Source: Schistosoma haematobium
Lineage: Eukaryota; Platyhelminthes; Trematoda; Strigeidida; Schistosomatidae
DNA: 64,000 bases
Assembly: GCF_000699445.3 (NCBI RefSeq)
Contig: NC_067200.1
Span: 12,981,256 to 13,045,255 of the forward strand
Direction: 5' to 3'
Part shown: positions 50,562-59,942 of the stretch, piece after piece
How positions within the stretch are numbered: the first letter of the stretch is position 1
How the letters are laid out: each line of letters opens with the position of its first letter
The notes under the pieces: model-generated
Told to the model about the DNA's origin: nothing
Seen by the model: only the letters and a program-made list of their open reading frames with translations
Database searches by the model: none
Translations under genes and position numbers: made by a program

Positions 50562-50977
50562 TGTTATGTCTCAAAGAGACAGCCGATTATATGACAGTGA
50601 CTTATCGATCGGATCAAGGATTCAGAATCTCGATAGTCTATTCTGGTCCGTTGTCCCCAACTCTGCTAACTCGATCAAGAAGTCTGGGTAAGGTGTAGAA
50701 AGTGTATTCTACAGACAACAGCAGATAACAAGTCAGGCAGACAGATCAGATCAAGCATACAAGTCAAGCGTATTTATACAAATATTTACAATCGATATTG
50801 TCATGGAAGATTTTTGAACATTAATCAACAATTGACTGCTATTTGAACATTTAATCGATAGTTCATCAATTGACCTATTTGTACATTTAATCGATAGTTC
50901 ATCAATTGACCTATCTGCACATTTAATCGATAAGTAAATTACAAAATTTGAGTTTTGGGGATCTATCGTCCCCAACA
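50562..50977 (-). repeat. 5' LTR of the non-autonomous element
   Basis: 416 bp, TG...CA. It contains two tandem copies of a segment of about 34 bases with ATCGATAGTTCATCAATTG, where the 3' LTR has one. Confidence 0.85.
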
Positions 50978-50982
50978 ACTAT
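50978..50982. repeat. Target-site duplication ACTAT (right)
   Basis: Second copy of the 5-bp duplication. The interrupted integrase frame resumes directly after it. Confidence 0.85.
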
Positions 50983-51092
50983 GGAAGCGGATAGCCCCGG
51001 ACCGCCCATCAAAAGGAGTAAATCTTCCCCTCGACATCTTGCTTGATATCTTCAACTTACCTACAGCTCCACCACGAGAAGCTCAACAGTAA
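50983..51092 (+). pseudogene. Integrase C-terminal remnant, right part
   Basis: The frame continues for about 36 codons with many Pro and Leu residues (APPREAQQ at the end) to a TAA. It is the tail of the older Gypsy pol that was split by the insertion at 49213-50977. Without the insertion the two halves are in one frame. Dead copy. Confidence 0.6.
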
Positions 51093-51181
51093 GCTGATGC
51101 CCGTCCCAGAAGGTGACCTCTCCGTCAGCGGCGAACTACAGTCAAGATGCAAGTCAACCCCAGAAAAGTACGCTATTAAAT

Positions 51182-51518
51182 AGGGGAGGAGTGTTGGGGA
51201 CGATATATCCCCAAAACTCATATTTGTAATTTTATCATATCGATTAAATGATTAATAGCAGTCAATTGATGAACTCATTGATTAATGTTTAAAAATTTCC
51301 CACGACAATATCGATTGTATATATATGTTTTAAATTGTGTTTGTGGGTTCGCTAGTTTTCTGGCTGTTTGCAGAATATATATTTTCCATACCAAGCTTGG
51401 ACTACTCCTTCTAGGTTGCGGGGCTGGACCGCATCTATAGCTAGATTACTAGTCTTTGGTCACCGAGTCTTGTTCTCGTTCGCAGATTAAGTGAACTCGT
51501 GAAGCTTCAAACCTAACA
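51182..51518 (+). repeat. Polypurine tract and LTR of the older Gypsy element
   Basis: AGGGGAGGAG (51182-51191) followed by an LTR from TGTTGGGGAC to CCTAACA (51192-51518, 327 bp). The first part resembles the LTR of the nested element (ACGATA-ATCCCCAAAACTC, the ATCGATT and CAATTGAT motifs); the rest is different. It ends about 12 bases before flank copy A'. Confidence 0.75.
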
Positions 51519-51530
51519 GGATTTGGTTTC

Positions 51531-53075
51531 TTTTCAGCTTGTTTTTTTATGCGGTCTGTGAGCGGCAAGTCTTTATGCACAAAAACGTCTGACATCTCAA
51601 GTGTACTTCCATTTTTTACTATTAGGTTTCTATCTTAAGGATATTTAAACACCACTCTTAGCAGTGTGGTTTGATTTTTTCAACAGTGTATAGCTATCTT
51701 GTCCGTAAACCTTCAACAAGCTGACTCCTGGAACATTATGAGGCACTAGCCAATTAGGTAGATCTTTTATTAATCCAATACCATGCTCAAAGCAAGTTCT
51801 GGATCCTGATCTTTCACTCTTCTTAAACCTACGGAAGATAATGACCTGCCATCACAAACACCCTTTGATTTCTTAACCACTGTTAGAGAGACTGGCTTTT
51901 CTATGATACATTAGGTGGTTTCTTATTCTTGATTTGTACCCAGTTATCAACTTTCACTTGAGCAGCAATCACAGTCGCGTGATGTACACTGTGAGATCCT
52001 GGGTGATTGTCGATGACTTGAATGGTCAGGTTGTTGTTTTTCCTGATAGAACCAGATCTAGCCTTACGATTAGGTTTCTGGTTCTTTCCTGCCTGCTGCC
52101 ATTTAGGGTACAGGGAACAGAAAAAAACCTTTTTTCTTAAGTTTTTACTCCCAACAAGCCCTTTGGGAGTCGGTTTTTCCACCTTCGGTCAATGTAATAC
52201 AATAAAATCTTGGCTTATTTGGGTTGACTTCACATCGATATGTGTATCTACGTTACGAGTACCATTTGATCCATCTAGATTACGCTCGATAATACGCATT
52301 TCATCAGCATTTACCTTTGAAAGGGCTTCGGATGATAAGCTGCTGCGTTCCAACAATAAGACCGGAAACCTTAGAATCTAAAAGTGCTACGAACAAAAAC
52401 CCTAGAAGTACATAGTGCAAAGTACGTTGGAAAAATAACGATATACTTGACATTACTTTATATGAGATTGGTTAGATAATAGTGAACAATAGTAGTCTTG
52501 GTGCGTAACAATAGATCAACACCATAAATCTAACTCAGAGTAATCATACCACTTACCTTTAAAATAGAGCGCGAGATAAGGTGGTTGCTAGATGGATTCG
52601 TCATTACTAAACGAACATCAGCAAACAGAAAGCAGACGCAACAAACATAAACGAACTACTATTTAGAAATCAGTTCGGATGTTGGATAAAAGAAAATCTG
52701 TTTCATTACGTCAAAAGTCAATTGAAACATAGTATTGCCGTTGACGTAGAAGTTGGAACCGCGCACATCGAGGGGTCGTGTTACCCATGCAGCATGCAGC
52801 ACTGTGAAGTTAGTGAAATCGTAAGTCGGTAGTTGAACCACCATAAACTGAATCATTTGCCTCCATAATACATGATGTTCATGCTCCAAGAAATCCAACC
52901 ATGAAATATACTTCAAATAGTGAGTATTGTAAACAGGCCAGAAACAATATAAAATCCATGAAATACAAAATATACAGATAATACTCCCAACAGAAAGGAC
53001 TGCATCCTTCAAGAAATGTCCTTAATAAAATGACATTACTGTGGGTCCATTTATCGGGACAACCAATTATGTATG
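51531..53075. repeat. Flank copy A' (segmental duplicate of 610-2154)
   Basis: Nearly identical to copy A over about 1.54 kb. Its left limit is sharp, next to a Gypsy LTR, whereas copy A continues leftward with other sequence. It ends at the same base as A and enters the array unit in the same place. It contains the same degenerate minus-strand reading frame (51595-52380). Confidence 0.9.
52659..53012 (-). CDS. Second copy of the unrecognised 117-codon open frame
   Basis: Translation identical to the frame at 1738-2091, with the same hydrophobic segment and the same lack of an ATG. Retained open in both flanks; see the first copy for details and doubts. Confidence 0.3.
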   Translation of the reverse strand: MKDAVLSVGSIICIFCISWILYCFWPVYNTHYLKYISWLDFLEHEHHVLWRQMIQFMVVQLPTYDFTNFTVLHAAWVTRPLDVRGSNFYVNGNTMFQLTFDVMKQIFFYPTSELISK

Positions 53076-54256
53076 CATGTATGTGTTTCTATGTTTCGCT
53101 ATATGATGTGTTACCTACATTGTGTAATCAGTTTGAAATGAACTGAAATGGTGCTGAATAATGAAGAATAATGATAATGTCAATATTGGAGTTTGTTTTA
53201 TAATTAATAATAATAATAATATTGTTGTTGTTGTTATTATTGTTCAGGTATACACTGGTGGGTGACCACCTCCGTTGGGTTGTGACCAGTGAGGGAATAA
53301 TTGTTTACAATGTGAGATGTTGAGATAGGTGAGTGTTGTGTGCTTGTTTTATTCGAGTGTTTTGGTTACATTGTAAATAGTAAATACTGGTGTAATAAGT
53401 AATAAGTAGTATCGGATGATATAATGATGAATGTTTATCTTTCGGGTCACCAGTTATGGTGTGAGTTGACATCTGACTTACTGGTGTGTGAAAGAGAAAA
53501 TGTGTTTGGTGTATTGTATGTTAAAATGTGTTTTGTTGTTGTATTTTTGTAGATGTACGATAGTCGTCCAGTGAATGAGCTGATGATAACGTGGATGATG
53601 ACGTGGACTTGACCGAGGAGAAAGGAGACGGTGGGGACTTCTGTGAGTGATGATTGGGCGTTATTTTCGGGTGAGTAGTGGATGAGTGAGTGATGTGCGT
53701 TGTAATTTTATTGTTTACTGATGATGACTACTAGATGACGAGTGTGAGATGTTGATCAGTGACCGCTCACAACGAGGCATTTGTCTGAGAGTGTGATAGT
53801 TGTGTAATTCGCGTTTGTACTGATTGATGGATATATACTAACTAGTGATTTGTGTTTTGGTGTTTACATTTTCAGGAACTGAACATTTTGTGGAACGGGG
53901 AGATAGATGGTGACGACTGAGAGATCAGGTGAGTGGATGATGGTGGTGTTTGTGATGCAATTGATTTATTACGAGTTGCATATGAATGTGTGTATATGTC
54001 TGTAGTAATGGTGAAATGTTATGTGGGATGTGGGAGATGTTGTTGGTGAAAGGAACACGTGTACCCAGAAATACGAGGAAGTGATGAGTGTGTTATGTTG
54101 AATGGTTCGAAGATGAGATGGTATTTTGAGCCTGTTATTTTGTAGAGGAAACGTTTTACTGTGGATAAATTTGAAATGATGCAAATACATATCCACCGAT
54201 TCTTTGATTATCTGAATCGATTGTGATGTGTGCAACACCATCTGATATAGTGCTTT

Positions 54257-54570
54257 TGTGGTGTGAGCTACTTTTATTCATTAAAGTAGTATATAACGTG
54301 CGGTAAAAGAACGGAATATCCGGCGGCAGAAGATGGCGAAGATCAAGAAAGGAAGAGCAAGAGCACAATGGAATTGTAAGAAAACGCATGTACAATGGAA
54401 TAGGAGACAATGGATTTGTGTTTGCAACGGTAACAGTACAGTTTGATATGATGGAATGATATTTTGCAAATTGACGATTGACTTGATGGTATTCACATTT
54501 TATTGAGGTAGTCTGTAATTTTTGTGCTAAATACAATCGATTGTCCCCACCCGTGTTCTTCTTCACTACA
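54257..54570 (-). mobile_element. Solo LTR, 314 bp, inserted in unit 14
   Basis: Begins TGTGGTGTGAG and ends TTCACTACA on the plus strand, with a 4-bp CTTT duplication on both sides (54253-54256 and 54571-54574). The array sequence resumes exactly after it. On the minus strand a TATATA motif and an AATAAA-containing stretch lie in the order expected of R-U5, so that orientation is preferred. It differs from the other LTRs in the window. It is a single LTR left by recombination between two LTRs. Confidence 0.75.
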
Positions 54571-54575
54571 CTTTG

Positions 54576-54580
<5 letters not shown>

Positions 54581-54645
<65 letters not shown>
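54581..54645 (+). repeat. Expanded (TA)n, unit 14
   Basis: TA run of about 65 bases directly after the solo LTR, at the first TA site of the unit. Confidence 0.9.
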
Positions 54646-54648
<3 letters not shown>

Positions 54649-54778
54649 ATTTGTGTTCATTGGAGTAAGGAGATGTTTTTTTCTTGTTTGTTTATTGATT
54701 GTTTAGGTGAGTGGACGAGTTGGTGCATCGTGTTGTGGAGTACATATTGGTGTAATGATGTCAATGAACCATCTTTAA

Positions 54779-54939
54779 TGTTTTGAATTATTCGAGTTGT
54801 ATTATGAACAAGGAATCCCGGAATTAACGTAATTGATTTAAGAAGTGAGACACAAGCACAAACGAATGTTTTGTATTTGGAATTCGAAATCGAGCATTCA
54901 ACAAGTACAACGGTGTCATTAGTTTATTCATACAACACA
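54779..54939 (-). repeat. 3' LTR of the Ty3/Gypsy element
   Basis: 161 bp with TG...CA ends; about 12 bases longer than its partner near the outer end, and with several substitutions, so the insertion is not recent. Confidence 0.85.
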
Positions 54940-55353
54940 TCCGCCACAGTCTAAATTGGATTCTAGGTGTTTGTAATCAATCGTAGGTCTTCTACTCAAA
55001 TTCATTATGAGTCTGTCTGACATTGTATTGCATGAGGATTCTGTATTATCTAGAATATGCTCATTAGCATTAGAATTTACAATCGAAATTGGAACTGACT
55101 CACCTTGTTCCTGAAATTGTATTTGATCTACATGTGGACTGTGTGTACTTAAGTTATCGATGTCTAGAATTCGCATCATCGATTTTCCGACATTTGTCAG
55201 AACAATACCCGTAGATGGTCGAAGATCATTTCCTCGATAGTATGTAACTTCTGAAGACTCCAAACCTCTCGTATTCGACCGAAGAATTCTTCCTTTCAAT
55301 AGCTTCGCTGGAGTCTCCTTCGTCTTCGAATGTCTGGCATTTCTATTTTGCAA
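54928..55353 (-). pseudogene. Integrase C-terminal part of the Ty3/Gypsy pol
   Basis: An open frame of 141 codons with NARHSKTKETPAKLLKGR near its start and YYRGNDLRPSTGIVLTNVG after it. These are the end of the integrase catalytic region and the small C-terminal strand domain that binds DNA. It is in a different frame from the DDE segment upstream, with the break near 55355-55400. The frame runs into the 3' LTR, ending near its inner edge. In a working element this would be the last part of one pol polyprotein. Confidence 0.75.
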
Positions 55354-55401
55354 TAGAAAGGTATCTACTCCCCCTCTTCAGCTCATTAGATGTTGAGAGG
55401 G

Positions 55402-56571
55402 CTATAGAATCAATAGCGTCTTTAATGTCCCAACAAAATTCTCTGCCTGGCCATTAGAACACGGATGTCTGGGAGCAGTAAATAGATGTTTGCACCCTAT
55501 ACCGTTCAACCAGGTAGTGACTGCATCTGCAGCAAAATTAGAGCCATTATCAGTCACCAACACCATGGAAACCCCTTCTCGACTAAACACTTTTCTTAAT
55601 GCTTGTTTTGTGAAATCATAATTTGGTGAAGTTGTGAAAAAAACTTCAGGCCACTTTGAAAAAGAATCATTGACTACTAGTGCGTAGTATTTACCAAGAA
55701 ATGGTCCACAACAGTCAGCATGAATCCTCTGCCAGGCCTCAGACGATACTGACCATGGCCCCCATTTCGAAGGATGATTTTTCAACTGATGACATTTCTC
55801 ACAATTGTTTGCCGTACGACATATATCCGCATTTATCTCTGGCCACCAGCATGTGAGCCTTACCAAGGACTTCATTTTCTCAACACCTAAATGACCACTA
55901 TGAAGATCTTCAAAAACAGATTTACGCAATGAAGGAGTAATGACAACACGATCATTTAAACACAGAATACCATCAGGAGTAGTAGATAGCTCATCCCGCT
56001 TTAAAAAATAGATAGGAAATCTACGTTTCAAATTAGCATTCCAACCTTTCCTTATAGCACTGAGTATACATCCAAGATATCTACGAGTTTCTCTTATGAG
56101 ATCTGAACGTGTCACTGGTAAAGGCTGCACTAACAAACAATCTGAAGTATTAATAGGTTTATCTTGTAATGACTGTCGAGAAATGTAATCAACACGTTGA
56201 ATCTGTTTGGCACTTCTGTGCTGAACCGTATAGTCATATGCACTCAAAGCAATACTCCATCGCTGAACCATAGCTGCTGAGGAACGTGCTAAGGATTTTT
56301 CGGGATGATAAATAAACTTTAAAGCTTCATGATCAGTAACAATAGTGACTTTCTTTCCGAATAAATATCTATGAAGTCTTTTAACAGCCCAAAACACAGC
56401 TAATGCTTCCCGCTGAGTCTGTGAATAACCTTGTTCAGTAACAGTAAGTTTGCGTGAAACAAATAACTGGTCTACCTTCCTGTTCCAAAACTGCACCAAT
56501 TCCCACAGGTGATGCATCAGTAATAAGCACAGAATGTACATTGGGTGAGTACGTTCGAAGAACAGCATCAC
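55402..56571 (-). pseudogene. RNase H and integrase of the Ty3/Gypsy pol
   Basis: 389 open codons. Residues about 45-140 carry RNase H features (QREALAVFWAVKRLHRYLFG; TDHEALKFIYHPEK). Integrase follows: the HHCC zinc-binding site at about 220-265 (HSGHLGV ... CEKCHQLK), then the catalytic triad with Asp in HADCCGP, Asp in VTDNGSNF and Glu in GQAENF. All three acidic residues and the zinc ligands are present, so the damage lies in frameshifts, not active sites. The first 30 codons are out of frame with real RNase H, whose first motif (DASPVGIGAV) is in a neighbouring frame. The integrase frame is lost after GTLK. Confidence 0.85.
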
Positions 56572-56984
56572 TTTGAAGAAACTTCAGTAGACTCTTGTTC
56601 CTCACTCCATTTGAATGAATTGGATGTTAAAATAAATAAACAATTTGCACGACAAGAAAAATTAGGAATAAAACGGGAATAGTATTGAAGAGCACCCACT
56701 AGTGAACGTAATTCTGTAAGATTTTTCGGAGACGGTGCATTAGTCAGTGGGGCTAGTCGTTTCATATTTGGTCTAAAACCATTACCATCAACTAGGTATC
56801 CAAGGCATTCAAAATTAGATACACAAAATGAACACTTATTTGGATTCACTGTAATATTCCTCTCAACTAAACGACGCAATAAAGCAATAAGTCTCTGGTC
56901 ATGAACTACCTTATTAGAACCATGAACAATGAGATCATCTTGATAAACTTCAACACCTTCAAGATCACTAACTACTTTATTCAT
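56568..56984 (-). pseudogene. Reverse transcriptase, palm and thumb part
   Basis: 138 open codons. The catalytic YxDD box appears as VYQDDLIVHG near residue 15, followed by LNPNKCSF-type and LGYLVDGNGF motifs (primer grip and thumb) and LTELRSLVGALQYYSRFI, the conserved start of the connection segment. Its two Asp residues are intact. The frame differs from the upstream fingers segment and from the downstream RNase H segment, so a frameshift flanks each side. Confidence 0.85.
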
Positions 56985-57013
56985 AACTTCCTGAAATATG
57001 GCTGGAGAACAAC

Positions 57014-57454
57014 TTAGACCAAATGGAAGGAAATTGTATTTGAACAGACCAAAAGGAGTGAAGATTCATCTAAAGGAATTTGAAGATAAGCATCTTTTAG
57101 GTCAACTTTCGAGAACACTTTAGAACCATGAAGTCGATTTAGAATATCTTCAGCTTCTACCGTCGTGCACGTTTGCTTCAAGAAACGGGAATTCAGAGTT
57201 AATCTATAGTCACCACAAATTCCAGGGATCTTGCCGTCCGACTTCAGTGGTGTAACGATAGGAGTACCCCATGCTGAAGACTGAATTGGCTCAATTATGC
57301 CTTTCGCACACAAGTCGTTTAATGTCTTACGTACTGCATCTCGAAGACCATAAGGAATTATTCGTCTATTAAGAAAGACTGGATCACCCTGTACTTGAAG
57401 TTTTATAGGCTTAATTTTCATACCTCCACTGCACTTAGCACACATAGCTATCAA
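57014..57454 (-). pseudogene. Reverse transcriptase, fingers and first catalytic Asp
   Basis: 146 open codons. LNDLCAKGIIEPIQSSAWGT and CGDYRLTLNSRF are the usual Ty3/Gypsy fingers motifs. FSKVDLKDAYLQIPLDESS holds the first catalytic Asp. The frame is lost shortly afterwards near 57060, before the FG motif, which is found in another frame. It is in the same frame as the protease segment upstream, separated from it by one TAG. Confidence 0.85.
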
Positions 57455-57499
57455 ATCTTTAAGTAAAGTATCCGAATTTTCTTTAGAAACTAGGAAGGA

Positions 57500-58114
57500 C
57501 TACTTCACCTTAAGCTTTTTCAAATTCTTTAAACCCAAAATTGACAGTCCTGTTTCGCTAACTAAAAATTCACAAGGTATGTATGAAGAATTATCATCTC
57601 TTATTAGCAATTCACAACATCCTCGTATGGGCAGTCTGTGTCCAGTAATCCCCAATATTGATACTTCAGTGGGTCGTACAACAACGTTAGGATCTAAAGA
57701 TTTCAAGTTCTTGAATAAAATAATGGACTCTATACTGCCTGTGTCCAGAATAAAGTCATGAAATGAACCAAGCGATGTATGTAGTCGTTTTTGAATATAA
57801 GCATTACCTTTCGAAATAGTAGACAAAGATAAATGATCACTAGAAACATCCGAATTATTGAAGTTTAAATTACAAGATTGAGTACAGTTTAAAGCAAAAT
57901 GGACAGTAGCTTTGCATACTGACTGAATGTGTCCTATCTTACCACATTTAAAACATTTAGCATTACGAAATGCACATGAATTGCGAGAATGAGACTTTCC
58001 ACATGATAAACATTTACCAAACTTCATCTCACCTTTGTGATTTGCTTTGTAATTCCTTGTTGAAACACCTCTCATATTTACACGAGAATAGGAATCACTG
58101 TTAAATGAACTCAA
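57500..58114 (-). pseudogene. Zinc knuckles and aspartic protease of the Ty3/Gypsy element
   Basis: About 204 codons with no ATG at the upstream end. Two CCHC-type knuckles lie at about residues 36-68 (CLSCGKSHSRNSC, CFKCGKIGHIQSVC); the second is canonical, the first lacks the usual spacing. They would bind element RNA in the particle. The protease active site is FILDTGSIESII near residue 122, with the flap and ILGLKNL end following. It overlaps the end of gag by four bases in a different frame. That could be a natural gag-pol frameshift or decay. A TAG ends it before reverse transcriptase. Confidence 0.8.
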
Positions 58115-58692
58115 GTTTGACCCTGAAATTGTAGTTCATCACGACGACTAAGCAAAGTATTAGAAATCTTCATCGACTGGATATCAAGTTCATTGACTGC
58201 TTCGTAGTTAATACACGCAGTTCTAGCATCTTGAAAGGAACAGTTTGGCATTTTTAACAGCTCTCTTTCCAAACTCGGTATGTTAATTCCTGCAATTAAT
58301 CGATCTCTCAGTTGCACATGAAGTTGATCACCGAAATTACACTTGGCAGCTTGTTTCTGTAATTCAAGGATGAATTCCCGAGCCTTTTGGTCATTTTGAC
58401 GAACCATCTTATGAAACTTCGCCCTTTCACGGCATTCAAAACTGGTGCATTTTACATTACTTAATAATAGCTCTTTAAGAGTTGAATAAGGGAGTGAGAT
58501 AGGTTTTTCTGGATATGCCAAACTTTTTAATAAACTGTACGCTTCTCTCCCAATGAATGTTAGAAAATGTGCCACAATTTTTTCACCTTTAACATCTTTC
58601 TTAATCATGCTCCAGATTTCGAACCTTTCCAAGTAATCCTCAAAAGCTTCAGGAGTTGAATGAATATCTAACTTTTCCATTGCAGGCTCCAT
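58111..58692 (-). CDS. Gag (capsid part) of the Ty3/Gypsy element, 193 aa
   Basis: An open frame from an ATG lying 17 bases inside the 5' LTR, just after the primer-binding site. The sequence is typical of Gypsy gag capsids: EAFEDYLERFEIW near the start, IVAHFLTFIGREAYSLLKSL, then REFILELQKQAAKCNF and LRDRLIAGI. This helical module assembles the particle. Zinc knuckles are missing from this frame and are found in the next one. No damage is visible inside this part. Confidence 0.8.
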   Translation of the reverse strand: MEPAMEKLDIHSTPEAFEDYLERFEIWSMIKKDVKGEKIVAHFLTFIGREAYSLLKSLAYPEKPISLPYSTLKELLLSNVKCTSFECRERAKFHKMVRQNDQKAREFILELQKQAAKCNFGDQLHVQLRDRLIAGINIPSLERELLKMPNCSFQDARTACINYEAVNELDIQSMKISNTLLSRRDELQFQGQT

Positions 58693-58703
58693 CGCGACGC
58701 CAA
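58693..58703 (-). promoter_or_regulatory. Primer-binding-type site of the Ty3/Gypsy element
   Basis: Minus strand TGGCGTCGCGA a few bases inside the 5' LTR. It shares TGGCG with the site of the non-autonomous element at 50547-50559. Confidence 0.5.
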
Positions 58704-58708
58704 TATAA

Positions 58709-58857
58709 TGTTTTGAATTGTATGAACTAGGAATCCCGAAATTAACACAATTGAATTAAGAAGTGAGACACAAGCACAAACGAATGTATTGTATTTGGAA
58801 TTCGAAATCGAGCATTCAACAAGTACAACGGTATCATTAGTTCATTCAAACACCACA
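58709..58857 (-). repeat. 5' LTR of the Ty3/Gypsy element
   Basis: 149 bp, TG...CA; very short for an LTR. It holds the shared stretch AAGAAGTGAGACACAAGCAC found in both copies. Confidence 0.85.
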
Positions 58858-58905
58858 CCATCTTTTGATTGATGGCTTTGTGATGTGTTGATGGTTTTCG
58901 GTTCT
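58858..58905 (+). repeat. Diverged fragment of the array unit
   Basis: Immediately right of the Gypsy LTR, CCATCTTTTGATTGATGG and the following 20 bases align with the array segment that normally follows CCATCTTT, at roughly three bases in four. Similarity fades after about 40 bases. It marks either the old right edge of the array or a diverged copy. Confidence 0.5.
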
Positions 58906-59600
58906 TTTGTTTTGCAGTTTTTTTTGGGAGTCAATGTACTCTGTATGTTTTTTATTTATTGTGTTTTGGTTTTGTGTTTGTTTTTGTCATTTATATTATC
59001 TATTTTGATTGTTATGTTCTCCTTTCACTTTCACGGTTATTCACTTTTCATTGTATTATGTGTTGTATGATTGTTGTTTCATTCCATTGAACTTCAATAT
59101 GCATATTTGTATTAATGTGTTATACTGTTTATCTTCTATGGTTCAATATTTGACTTGATCATAAAATGTGTCATAATTCAGTTAAAGATTTTCCCAATTT
59201 TGTATATAATAAATATAAATTAGTTTGTCAATGCTTTCAGAGTACAGAAAGATATATGCTTCTGTAATTTACATAAGTTTTCGTCTGTTTGTGAATTGAA
59301 TAATAATTTCGTAATAAGTCAATGATTAGCGATGTTCGTTATTCAATGTTCGTTCACTTATTATTCAAATTTGTATTTAGTTAATACCAATAATTTTTTG
59401 TTTCCGACCTAACAGCTTTAAGCTTTTATCGATACCACGGGATTGAATTGATGTTAAAACTAACTACACATAGTTTTACGAAAATTATTTCATAACATCA
59501 TGATTTATTACTTTAACCATCTAAGATATTCCTTAAGTCAACGTCAATAAATAAATTCTGAGGATTGACAACTGTACATGCGCATTCATTAGTGTTAATT
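58906..59600. other. AT-rich intergenic stretch, no gene seen
   Basis: T-rich on the plus strand, with TTTTGTTTTGCAG (ending near 58917) as a possible acceptor and ATAATAAATATAAAT near 59207 as a possible poly(A) signal. A 61-codon hydrophobic frame here is a product of the T-richness. I see no supported coding feature. Confidence 0.5.
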
Positions 59601-59649
59601 AGGAAAGATACTGGGACATTTGTGTTATTGGTAGTAATGAGTAGAATTA

Positions 59650-59942
59650 TGCTTGCGATTTGTTAGACTTTTGCATGGGATATATCTATCGAACAGTATT
59701 GTTCCATAGTATAGTGTGGCTGAATACCAGGCCAGTCGGTCAGTAACAACGTAGAACTTCGTACGTACGTACATCAGTTGGAGTTGCCACACCACATTAG
59801 CATAAAGATGCAGTGGTCGATTCAGGTCCCGTAGTGGTAGAGGTAGCAAGAGTATAAGCAGTAATCGGGAAGATTAGGGTTTGGAGATGTTACTTAAAGA
59901 GTATAATACAGTGAAATAAATTTGAGAGGAGGAATAAAGAGA
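59650..59942 (-). other. 3' untranslated region of the RTE element
   Basis: Follows the last stop. It contains GTACGTACGTACGAAG and other stretches that I recall from schistosome RTE 3' ends. The precise terminus could not be fixed. Confidence 0.5.

Larger units (their letters stand above)
49213..50977 (-). mobile_element. Non-autonomous LTR retrotransposon, 1.77 kb, inserted in an older Gypsy element
   Basis: Two terminal direct repeats (416 and 390 bp) start TGTTGGGGAC and end CATAACA on the minus strand, and a 5-bp ACTAT duplication flanks them. A primer-binding-type site (TGGCGACGGGG) follows the 5' LTR after two bases. A polypurine tract (AAAAAGGGGAGGAG) precedes the 3' LTR. The only open frame is a 261-codon gag-position protein. 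No protease, reverse transcriptase or integrase is present, so it would need enzymes from a relative. Its polypurine tract and LTR start match those of the element it sits in, which suggests the same family. Confidence 0.85.
49065..51518 (+). mobile_element. 3' part of a Ty3/Gypsy element (plus strand), interrupted
   Basis: A 5'-truncated LTR retrotransposon: integrase C-terminal coding remnant, short 3' untranslated stretch, polypurine tract and 3' LTR in that order. It is split by the non-autonomous element at 49213-50977. Its left end abuts array unit 13 without a target duplication, so the missing 5' part was lost by deletion or recombination. An assembly join cannot be excluded. Confidence 0.75.
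53076..54776 (+). repeat. Array unit 14, partial and interrupted
   Basis: Runs from the unit start through x1, x2, x3 and the recursive splice site to the GAACCATCTTT stretch. It is split by a solo LTR at 54257-54570 and ends at a Ty3/Gypsy LTR. It has left-hand variants (TTGGTGAAAGG, AAACGTTTT) like units 1-5, with private changes such as TTTCGCTATATG. Confidence 0.9.
54779..58857 (-). mobile_element. Degenerate Ty3/Gypsy retrotransposon, 4.1 kb
   Basis: Terminal direct repeats of 161 and 149 bp enclose, in minus-strand order, gag, CCHC zinc knuckles, aspartic protease, reverse transcriptase, RNase H, integrase and an integrase tail. This pol order is the Ty3/Gypsy one. The reading frame is broken at no fewer than four places. 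CCATCTTT occurs immediately outside the right LTR and, two bases away, outside the left LTR. Because CCATCTTT is native to the array unit, it may be target duplication or unit homology. Confidence 0.9.

Noticed and set aside
58885..59070. Small hydrophobic protein on the plus strand
   Set aside because: Its Phe/Leu/Val content simply follows the T-rich sequence; no other support.
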